Below are positions 27,453 to 35,398 of a stretch of 43,561 nucleotides of DNA, in pieces (position 1 is the stretch's first letter; every line of letters starts with the position of its first letter). Source of the DNA: an uncultured Alistipes sp. (GTDB lineage Bacteria > Bacteroidota > Bacteroidia > Bacteroidales > Rikenellaceae). The notes below the pieces were generated by a model. It searched no databases and had not been told where the DNA came from. It was given only the letters and a program-made list of their open reading frames with translations. The stretch spans positions 1 to 43,561 of the forward strand of contig CAMWYI010000002.1 in NCBI GenBank assembly GCA_947178455.1, written 5' to 3'. Both the position numbers and the translations under genes were made by a program.

Positions 27453-28739
27453 ATGAGACACCTATTTATTAAATATGCGGGAGAGCGGATGACGGTCGCG
27501 AAGCACACCGCGCTGACGAAGTTCGGAGCCGTGCTGTTGGCGGCAGTCTTGGCGGTGTCCTGCACCTCGTTCGACGACGCGCATCCCTACGACGGCGACC
27601 TCGCGACGCTCGAAATCGCCAGCGTCTACCCTGCCGATTACGCACCGGCCGAAGGAACCGAAATCAAGGCGACGGAAATCACCAACGGCAGCTACTACAT
27701 CGCCAAAACCGACAATAAGGGTTGCGTGACGTTCCGCATTCCGCGCGGCGCATATCGCATCACCATCGCCGAACAGCGCGAAGGAAACCACCTCAACGGT
27801 ACGCTCGAAGAGGTGCGGCTCACGAGTGCGGGCACGGAACCCGTAAAACTCGAATTGCCCGTATTCCTGTCGATTTCGGGCAAAATCGTCATCAAGGAGA
27901 TTTACTGCGGCGGCTGCCCCCAAGCGCCCCACGACGGCAACCTGCAAAACGACCAGTACGTCATTCTGCACAACAACTACAACCAGACGCAATACCTCGA
28001 CGGATTGTGTTTCGGCACTCTTGCTCCGTATACATCGGCCAGTGACAACAACTGGGTGAAAACAGACAGCAAGGGACAACTCATCTTTCAGGAGTTCGCA
28101 CCTATCATCGAGTGCGTGTGGCAGTTTCAGGGCAAGGGTACCGATTTCCCGCTCGCTCCGGGCGAAGATGCCGTCATCGCCATTCGCGGTGCGGTCGACT
28201 TCACGCAAGACTTTCCGTTATCGGTCAATCTGAACCAAGAAGACTATTTCGCCACGTTTGACCGGTTGAGTTTCTCCAGCAATACCCAGCACCTCACACC
28301 GGGCGACAAGATTCGACCTGAACGTATTTTACGAATGCTCAAAAAACTCAACAAGTCAACAACCGCCTACATCATTGCCATCCAATCGCCTGCTATCGTG
28401 ATTTTCCGACCGAAAGAGGGTTTCGATTTCGCGGCCTACCTCAACGACGACAGCCGTTGCGTCGCGACCGAACCCGGCGGCAATACCAAATGTATCCAAG
28501 TGCCTTGGGAGTGGATTCTGGACGGTGTCGAGGTCTTTTACAGCACCAACAACCACAAACGGCTGAAACCCGAAGTCGACGCGGGAGCATTCCCCTTCTC
28601 GATTCTGTATCAGGGGCACACCGTCCACCGCAAGCTGGACGAAAAAGCCAGTGCCGCCGCCGGATACGAAATCTATGTCGACACGAACAACTCGTCGGAG
28701 GACTTCGAGGAACGTGAAACCCAATCCCTGCACCGATAA
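27453..28739 (+). CDS. DUF4876-like lipoprotein
   Basis: Lipobox-like LLAAVLAVSC; SGKIVIKEIYCGGCP...NDQYVILHNNYNQTQYLDGLCFGT; follows TonB receptor. True start may be ATG 27489. Confidence 0.75.
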   Translation: MRHLFIKYAGERMTVAKHTALTKFGAVLLAAVLAVSCTSFDDAHPYDGDLATLEIASVYPADYAPAEGTEIKATEITNGSYYIAKTDNKGCVTFRIPRGAYRITIAEQREGNHLNGTLEEVRLTSAGTEPVKLELPVFLSISGKIVIKEIYCGGCPQAPHDGNLQNDQYVILHNNYNQTQYLDGLCFGTLAPYTSASDNNWVKTDSKGQLIFQEFAPIIECVWQFQGKGTDFPLAPGEDAVIAIRGAVDFTQDFPLSVNLNQEDYFATFDRLSFSSNTQHLTPGDKIRPERILRMLKKLNKSTTAYIIAIQSPAIVIFRPKEGFDFAAYLNDDSRCVATEPGGNTKCIQVPWEWILDGVEVFYSTNNHKRLKPEVDAGAFPFSILYQGHTVHRKLDEKASAAAGYEIYVDTNNSSEDFEERETQSLHR

Positions 28740-28743
28740 TCCT

Positions 28744-31521
28744 ATGAAACGATACATTGCCATACTGATCTTCGGAGCCGGTCTGCTGATGTGCGGGACG
28801 GCCGCCGCACAGAACAACAGTACGTTGGTGCCGCGCCAAGAGGAACGCGCCATTTGGCAGCGCGCCAACGAGCGCGTCGCCGCCATGAAAGCGGCGCTCA
28901 AAGCGGCGAAACAGGCGGCCGCACAAGCCGAACAGGAACGCGTCGCCGCGCTCAAAGCAGCCCAGCAAGCCAAGAAACAAGCTGCCGAAGAGGCCAAACA
29001 ACAGACCCTGCAAGCCGAACAGGAACACCTTGCAGCGGTGAAAGCGGCCGAACAGCAGCAAAAACAGCAGGCCGAACAGGCGCAGCAACAAGCCCAGCAG
29101 GAGGAACAGCAGCGTGTCGCTGCATTGAAAGCCGCCGAGCAGGAAAAACAGCAGGCACTCGAAGCTGCGCGCCGTGAAGCCGAGCAGGCCGAGCGCGAAC
29201 GGATTGCCGCTATCAAAGCGGCCGAACTACTCGAACGTCAGGCTGCCGAAGAAGCACGCCGCAAGGCCGAACTGGAAGAGCAGCAGCGACTTGCCGAGCT
29301 CAAAGCGGCGGAAGAAGCCGCTATCCGCAAGGAGCAGGAGCAGATTGCCGCTATCAAAGCCGAACGCAAAGCAGCGGAGGAAGCTGCCCGCAAGGCCGAG
29401 CAGGAACGGGCCGCCCAACTGAAAGCCGCCCAGAAAGCTGCCGACAAGGCGAAACGCGAACGCATCGCCGAAATCAAAGCCGAACGCAAGGCCGAAGAAC
29501 AGCAGATTCAGGCAGAGAAAGAGCGGACGCTCGCTTCGCTGAAAGCCGCCAAAGAGACAGCCCGACAGGTTCAGAAAGACCGTATCGCCGCCATTCGGTC
29601 CCAACAGCAGGCCGACAAGCGGGCATTCCGCCGGTCGGAATTGCAGTACGCCGCTTCGTTGAAAGCGCAACAGCAGGCTGCCGACAGCGTGGAGCAGGAG
29701 CGTATCGCCGCCATTACGGCCGAGCGCATCGCCGAGCAACAGCGCATCGCAGCGTTGCGAGAGCCTCAAACAGCCGTCGGTCAAACGGTCGAACTGCCCG
29801 AGCCGCAGCAGATTGCCGCTGCCAAAGCCGACCGCAAGGCGTCCGAGCAAGCCGCACGCAAGGCCCAGCAGGAACAGGCCGCCTCGCTGAAAGCGGCCCA
29901 ACGAGCAGCCCAGCGCACCGAACAGGAGCGCATTGCGGCTGTCAAGACCGAACACAAAGCAGCGGAACAAACGGCACAACAGCCTGTCGAAACGGCCGAA
30001 AAACCTGCACGTAAGCAAGAAACGCTCGCAGCACAGCGTCCGGTCAATGAACCCATCGACGACCTGCAAGCCGTGCGGCACAAACGTTTCGACGACGTAC
30101 AGCGGCACAATGCGTGGAACGACGGTGTGAACGCCGCCGGTATCCGCCAAGACCGCGAAAGCTACTCCTATGCCGAAGTATTCGGACGGAAAGATTGCGG
30201 CGGATTCATGGACTACTCCGATTCGAAAGACAGCTGGACGTTCGGCGCACGCACCGAATCCATCCGTCACTTCGACCGGATTTCGTTCGCCGGCCGCTTC
30301 GAGTACGACTATTTCGACGGCAAAGCGATGTGCGGGTCGATGTTCATGCAGCCCGGCTACTATCCGGTCGATATTCTCGAATTCACGCCCGGCCGCAAAG
30401 TCCGCGAGGACTACGCTTTCACGGGCGCACTTTCGGCCGAGCTCGCCGAGCACTGGACGGGCGGTCTGCGCGCCGACTTCGCAGCGGGCAACTACGCCAA
30501 ACGCAAAGACTTGCGCCACAAGAACAAACGGCTCGATTTCGAGATCGTGCCGGGTGTTCTCTATCACGATAACAACTGGGCCGTCGGTGCCGCCTACTTG
30601 TTCGAGAAGAAGAGCGAGCGCGTCGAAGCCGAAGAAATCGGCATCTCGGCCGAACCCTACGAAGCATTCTTCGACAAAGGTCTGGCCTACGGCACGCTGG
30701 AACGTTGGGACGGCAGCGGCATCCACCTCAACGAAACGGGTCTGACGGGCTTCCCTGTCAAGGAGCTAACGCACGGCGTATCCGTGCAAGGTTCGTGGGG
30801 TCCCTACTACGCCGATGTCACCTACCGCTACCGCAGCGGCGAAACCGGCGAGAAAGACACGCACATGCACGACTTCACGACGTCGCAGGTCACGGCACAC
30901 GGCGTCGCCGCATTCCGCACCGCACGCGCCTTGCACACCGCACGGCTGCGGTTCGACTGGATGTCGCAGGAGAACGACGAACACATCCTGCGCCGCGAAT
31001 CGGTCAACGGCATTTCGACCGTCTTCGACTTGGGTTCGCTGCCTATTTTCGCACGGCGCGGCCTCGATTTGAGCGGTGAGTACCAGTTACAGCAAGGCCG
31101 CACCGACCTGCGCGCCGGAGTGGCCTACGAACGGCTGTCCCGCCGGTCGACGCTGCTCTTCCCCTACTTCCGCGAGCAGACCCTGAACGCGGTGACGCTC
31201 TTCGCACGGGCCCGCGTATCGTACATGGCGTGGGAGTTCAGCGGCGAAGCCGATTTCCGCAAGGGCAGCTTCTCGGAGCAGGCCCGCGCAGAGGAAACCC
31301 TACTCACGCCGAGCGAATACCCCCTGCAACTGACCGATTACTACAACTACACGAACGAGTATCTCACCGCACCGCGCTTGGGCATCGGCGTAGGAGCCCG
31401 TTACTACCTCAACGAGTTCTACTTCGACCTCTCGACGCGCTACGAACACGGTTTCGGACTCGATTTCATCCCGCGTGCGCATCGCGTAGGGGTGCAACTC
31501 TCCGTAGGATACATTTTCTGA
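28744..31521 (+). CDS. Outer-membrane beta-barrel protein (DUF6850-like) with ~380-430 aa Ala/Gln/Glu/Lys/Arg-rich coiled-coil repeat region
   Basis: Signal peptide MKRYIAILIFGAGLLMCGTAAAQ; repeats like AEQERVAALKAAQQAKKQAAEEAKQQTLQ; C-terminal barrel with alternating aromatic strands ending YIF. Confidence 0.8.
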   Translation: MKRYIAILIFGAGLLMCGTAAAQNNSTLVPRQEERAIWQRANERVAAMKAALKAAKQAAAQAEQERVAALKAAQQAKKQAAEEAKQQTLQAEQEHLAAVKAAEQQQKQQAEQAQQQAQQEEQQRVAALKAAEQEKQQALEAARREAEQAERERIAAIKAAELLERQAAEEARRKAELEEQQRLAELKAAEEAAIRKEQEQIAAIKAERKAAEEAARKAEQERAAQLKAAQKAADKAKRERIAEIKAERKAEEQQIQAEKERTLASLKAAKETARQVQKDRIAAIRSQQQADKRAFRRSELQYAASLKAQQQAADSVEQERIAAITAERIAEQQRIAALREPQTAVGQTVELPEPQQIAAAKADRKASEQAARKAQQEQAASLKAAQRAAQRTEQERIAAVKTEHKAAEQTAQQPVETAEKPARKQETLAAQRPVNEPIDDLQAVRHKRFDDVQRHNAWNDGVNAAGIRQDRESYSYAEVFGRKDCGGFMDYSDSKDSWTFGARTESIRHFDRISFAGRFEYDYFDGKAMCGSMFMQPGYYPVDILEFTPGRKVREDYAFTGALSAELAEHWTGGLRADFAAGNYAKRKDLRHKNKRLDFEIVPGVLYHDNNWAVGAAYLFEKKSERVEAEEIGISAEPYEAFFDKGLAYGTLERWDGSGIHLNETGLTGFPVKELTHGVSVQGSWGPYYADVTYRYRSGETGEKDTHMHDFTTSQVTAHGVAAFRTARALHTARLRFDWMSQENDEHILRRESVNGISTVFDLGSLPIFARRGLDLSGEYQLQQGRTDLRAGVAYERLSRRSTLLFPYFREQTLNAVTLFARARVSYMAWEFSGEADFRKGSFSEQARAEETLLTPSEYPLQLTDYYNYTNEYLTAPRLGIGVGARYYLNEFYFDLSTRYEHGFGLDFIPRAHRVGVQLSVGYIF
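28861..30010 (+). repeat. Degenerate tandem coding repeat (29-aa then 18/22-aa units)
   Basis: Recurrent (A/E)EQ(E/Q)R(V/I/L)AA(L/I)KAA units read directly in translation. Confidence 0.85.
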
Positions 31522-31540
31522 CGACGAAAAACAGAGCGAC

Positions 31541-33151
31541 ATGAAAAAACTTTTGATATTCGCACTATCGACCGTCCTGCTGGCAGCCGGTTGCGCCAAA
31601 GAAAGCCTCGACTCGGCGAACAACGCAATCGTCATCGACCCGACGATCGCCGACCCGGAGCTGTTCCCGAAAACGGCGACCCGTGCGACGGATACCGACT
31701 TCGAACACGGCGACCGAATCGGCGTCACCATTCGGGTAGACGGTCAAACGTACCTCAGCAACCGCGAATTTACGTTCGACGGCGCGACGCAATTCTTCAC
31801 CGCACCGAACGTGCGGTGGTACGACGACGCCAGCCGGACAGCGGAACTTTCGGCCTACTATCCCTATCAACCCGGGGGCGAAGCACCCACCGAGTTCGCC
31901 GTGCTGCCCGACCAAAACGGCAACAACTACACCGCATCGGACTTCATCGCCGGTATCAAACAAGGAGTGCGGCCCGACAAGAAAGTCGATTTGGTCTTCA
32001 AGCACAAAATGGCGCGCCTGATTGTCAATGTGACGAACGAAACCGACTCCGATATTGCCGAAATTCTGTTCAAGGGAACCGTCGGCACGGGATGCTACGA
32101 TTGCACGACCTGCGAGCTGTGCGTCAAGGCCGATGCTGCGACCCTCGACATCAAAGCCTGCGAACGTCGGAAAAACGAACTCTACTACGCCCTGCTCATT
32201 CCGCAAAACGGCGTGGAAATCACGGCGTCCGTCACTACGGCCGACGGTGAGGAACGCGAAGAAGCGGTCGAAGACCCGAAGACCGGTTCGACTGCGGTCG
32301 ATTTGGTATCGGGATGCAACCGCGTGTTGGACATGGTCGTTACGCCGGACGGTTTGCGCATCAAGTTGAGCGGCGAAATCCTCCCTTGGGAGGACGGCGA
32401 AGACATCGACACCGACAATGGAGATGACGACGAGGAACCCACCACAGGCACGATTTCGTGGGGGGGGGTCGAATACAAGACCGTAACGTTGAAAGACGGA
32501 CGTACTTGGATGGCCGAGAACCTGCGCTACGTTCCCGCCGGTAAGACGGTATCGAGCGACCCCGCAGACGGCAACGGCATCTGGCACTCCGCAGCCAACG
32601 CCTCGAAAACGGCCGACCCTGCTTTGGACGAAAAAGTCGGTCTGCTTTACGACGCTGCCACCGCATTCGGCACAGCCGAAATCACGGCCGAAAACGCAGC
32701 TTCGTTCGAGGGTTGTCAAGGCATCTGCCCCAATGGCTGGCACATCCCGACCAATGCCGAATTGACCGGTTTGGTAGGTTACAACGCCAATAGCTCCTTA
32801 AAAGACGAAAATGCTCCTTATTACGACAATGGAGGAAACAAAAACCTCCCACTACTCAACGAAGCCGGTTTCAACTGGTGTTTCGCTGGAGCACGAAACC
32901 AAACCAATGTAACGGGGGCGGGGTCTTATTTGGTGAACAACTACGGTAATGTTTACGGCGCAATGACCTACGTTTGGGGTTCGACGCTTCATACAATACA
33001 GACCGATAATACGAGCGGAGCGTTGAAGAACATCCAGTTCTATTCGTTCATGTCGACCCTCAACGACTCGAATAACAAAGTATCGGTCGCTTACGGCAAC
33101 TTCAAGTCCGGTTACTCCGTGCGTTGTATCCAAAACGCGGACGGTCAATAA
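31541..33151 (+). CDS. Fimbrillin-like N-terminal region plus FISUMP domain lipoprotein
   Basis: Lipobox LLAAGC; fimbrillin-type FDGATQFFTAPNVRWYDD...AYYPYQ...FKHKMARLIVNV; FISUMP WGGVEYKTVTLKDGRTWMAENLRYVP...CPNGWHIPT...YSVRCIQN. Confidence 0.85.
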   Translation: MKKLLIFALSTVLLAAGCAKESLDSANNAIVIDPTIADPELFPKTATRATDTDFEHGDRIGVTIRVDGQTYLSNREFTFDGATQFFTAPNVRWYDDASRTAELSAYYPYQPGGEAPTEFAVLPDQNGNNYTASDFIAGIKQGVRPDKKVDLVFKHKMARLIVNVTNETDSDIAEILFKGTVGTGCYDCTTCELCVKADAATLDIKACERRKNELYYALLIPQNGVEITASVTTADGEEREEAVEDPKTGSTAVDLVSGCNRVLDMVVTPDGLRIKLSGEILPWEDGEDIDTDNGDDDEEPTTGTISWGGVEYKTVTLKDGRTWMAENLRYVPAGKTVSSDPADGNGIWHSAANASKTADPALDEKVGLLYDAATAFGTAEITAENAASFEGCQGICPNGWHIPTNAELTGLVGYNANSSLKDENAPYYDNGGNKNLPLLNEAGFNWCFAGARNQTNVTGAGSYLVNNYGNVYGAMTYVWGSTLHTIQTDNTSGALKNIQFYSFMSTLNDSNNKVSVAYGNFKSGYSVRCIQNADGQ

Positions 33152-33172
33152 CCTATTCCGCCTATAACCACG

Positions 33173-33227
33173 ACGAGGGAAGCCTGCTACGAGACGAACG
33201 GAATGCGGCTTCCCTCGTGCGGTTTTT
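33173..33227 (+). terminator. Intrinsic terminator after FISUMP gene
   Basis: ACGAGGGAAGCC ... GGCTTCCCTCGT (12-bp stem) followed by GCGGTTTTT. Confidence 0.75.
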
Positions 33228-33302
33228 GAAAGACGGAGCCCGCGACCGGCCGCTGAACAACCGTCACACAAAAGAAAAACACAAACAAAACAAACCCATA
33301 CC

Positions 33303-35276
33303 ATGAAAAAATCCCCCAACTATGCCAAACACATCCTCCAATGGGGTGTGCTGGCCGCAATCGCAGGCACGATAGCGTGGGCCAAAATCGCCGAAACGCC
33401 CGTCGATGTCGAGAAATTCTGCCCGTTCGGCGGCTTGCAGTCGCTCGGCAGCTACTGGGTCAACCACTCGCTGGCCTGCTCGATGTCGATGCTCCAAATC
33501 ATGATGGGCATCGTGCTCGTCGCCGGTGTCGTCCTCTTCGCCAAACTTTTCTGCGGATACCTTTGCCCGCTGGGAACCCTCGACGAAGCAATGGGACGTC
33601 TCGGACGCAAACTGCATCTGCAATTCGACATCCGACAAGGAAGCGTGGCCGACAAAGTGCTGCGCGCGGCGAAATACGTGCTGTTGTTCGTCATCCTCTA
33701 CAACACGCTCGCGACGAGCGAATTGTTCTGCAAGAAACTCGACCCCTACTATGCCATGGCGACGGGCTTCAAAGGCGAAATCGTGCTGTGGATGTCGCTG
33801 ACCGCTATCGGGTTGCTGTTCTTGGGCGGCATCATCGTGCGGATGTTCTGGTGCCGTTACATCTGTCCGCTCGGCGCATTGAGCAACGCATTCAAATCGA
33901 CCGCCTCCATTCCCTACGTGCTGGGCATCGTCGTCATTCTCGTGCTGCTCGGCACGCGCACGGCCGACGGGTGGACGTGGATGCTCGCCCTGCTTTGCGC
34001 GGTCGCTTACCTCGCCGAAATCGGCTTGGTGCGCGGCTGGTCCAAAGGCGAACCCAAAAAGTACACGCTGATGCACATCACGCGCGATGCAGCAAAGTGC
34101 AACGGCTGCAAACTGTGCGAAAAGAAGTGCCCCTACAACATTCCCATTCACGAATCCGCGAAAGTGACGCACATCGACTGCACGCTGTGCGGCCAGTGCA
34201 TCGCGTCGTGCTCGACGCAGGCCTTGCAGGTCAACGGCCGCCGTTCGCTGCGCTGGGTGCCGGCCCTGCTGACCGTCGTGCTGTTCGGCATCGCGCTGTG
34301 GCTCGGCAACACGCTCGAACTGCCCACCATCGACGAAAAATGGGGCGACTACGAACAAGTCGAGAAGATGCAGACCTACGAAATGGAGGGGCTGCAATCG
34401 GTAAAATGTTTCGGTTCGTCGAAAGCCTTTTCGGCCAAGATGCAGACCGTGCCGGGCGTTTACGGCGTCAAAACATTCGTGAAACGCCACGCCGTCGTGA
34501 TTTCGTACAATCCGGCGCAGACCGACACGCTCAAAATCCAAGAGGCTATCTTCACGCCGACCTACCGCAAATACAAGACCCCCGATGAGACGATGCCCAT
34601 GCTCGACGTCGTGCGTTTGGGCGTCGAGGGGCTGCACGACCGCATGGATATGGTCTATTTCGGCATGGCCCTGCAACAAATCGAAGGCATCTGCGGCTTC
34701 ACCGCCGAGTTCGATTGTCCGGTGAAAGTCACGGTCTACACCGACCCCGCCGCAGGCATCACCCGAGAGCAGCTGACCGAAGCAATCGAAGCCGAAGAGC
34801 TGGTTATCCAAACCAAGAACGGCGAACGCAGCTATCCGATGCACTACGAAGTGCGCAGCTATGCACAGGACGGGCAGGCAACCCGTGCACAATTCATCGA
34901 AACGATGTTCGTCGACATCCAGAAACTCAACGGCCGGTTTGTGGCCAACATCGAAAAGTGGGGCGACGACGCGAAATACCCGAAAGCCGTTTACGAAATG
35001 CCGATGGCCAGCATCGAGAAGATACCGGTACGGCAGTCGTTCCCCTATTTCAAGAGCTACTTGTCGTGCACGGAGGGCATCATCTCGGTCGATTTCGTGT
35101 TGCGCGACCTGTCGCCCGTCATGCGGGTGCACTACGTGAAGTCGATGTGGACGGACGAACGGCTGTGGAAAGAGGTGTTCCAAGCCGAAAAATGGACGCT
35201 CCGCATGGCCGACGGCACGTTCAAAGAGTCGGAACCCCGTCTGAAATTCTTGGTCGAAGGCCGCACCGCCCGTTAA
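33303..35276 (+). CDS. NapH/CcoG-like membrane 4Fe-4S ferredoxin protein with HMA-like C-terminal domains
   Basis: FCPFGGLQSL, CGYLCPLGTLDEA, CRYICPLGAL; ferredoxin CNGCKLCEKKCPYNIP and CTLCGQCIASCSTQAL; C-terminal GLQSVKCFGSSKAF...GVYGVKTFVKRHAVVISYNP. Confidence 0.88.
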   Translation: MKKSPNYAKHILQWGVLAAIAGTIAWAKIAETPVDVEKFCPFGGLQSLGSYWVNHSLACSMSMLQIMMGIVLVAGVVLFAKLFCGYLCPLGTLDEAMGRLGRKLHLQFDIRQGSVADKVLRAAKYVLLFVILYNTLATSELFCKKLDPYYAMATGFKGEIVLWMSLTAIGLLFLGGIIVRMFWCRYICPLGALSNAFKSTASIPYVLGIVVILVLLGTRTADGWTWMLALLCAVAYLAEIGLVRGWSKGEPKKYTLMHITRDAAKCNGCKLCEKKCPYNIPIHESAKVTHIDCTLCGQCIASCSTQALQVNGRRSLRWVPALLTVVLFGIALWLGNTLELPTIDEKWGDYEQVEKMQTYEMEGLQSVKCFGSSKAFSAKMQTVPGVYGVKTFVKRHAVVISYNPAQTDTLKIQEAIFTPTYRKYKTPDETMPMLDVVRLGVEGLHDRMDMVYFGMALQQIEGICGFTAEFDCPVKVTVYTDPAAGITREQLTEAIEAEELVIQTKNGERSYPMHYEVRSYAQDGQATRAQFIETMFVDIQKLNGRFVANIEKWGDDAKYPKAVYEMPMASIEKIPVRQSFPYFKSYLSCTEGIISVDFVLRDLSPVMRVHYVKSMWTDERLWKEVFQAEKWTLRMADGTFKESEPRLKFLVEGRTAR

Positions 35277-35300
35277 GAACGGGCGTTTAGGTGCGTCCGC
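35268..35300 (+). repeat. REP-like hairpin element, copy A
   Basis: GCCCGTT-AAG-AACGGGC then GTTTAGGTGCGTCCGC; contains the stop codon of the upstream gene. Confidence 0.7.
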
Positions 35301-35398
35301 CGGCCACCCTGCTTCGGATGCTTTTGCTCGCCCTGACCCGAAACAGGCACGTCCAAAAAGTTCGCCGATAATTGTGAATTTTGAATTATGAATCGTTT

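Noticed and set aside
28861-30010. CRISPR-like or satellite DNA array suggested by repetitive text
   Set aside because: The repeat is protein-level and degenerate in DNA, with no spacers; explained by coiled-coil coding repeats
29227-30726. 499-aa minus-strand ORF opposite the repeat/barrel gene
   Set aside because: Apparent repeats (LLFGLACGLL, FDSGNLLL) are just the reverse complement of the coiled-coil repeat
35371-35396. Imperfect repeat ATTGTGAATTTTGAATTATGAATC upstream of the S46 gene
   Set aside because: Short AT-rich near-repeat of a type common in Bacteroidetes intergenic DNA; too weak to call as a functional site
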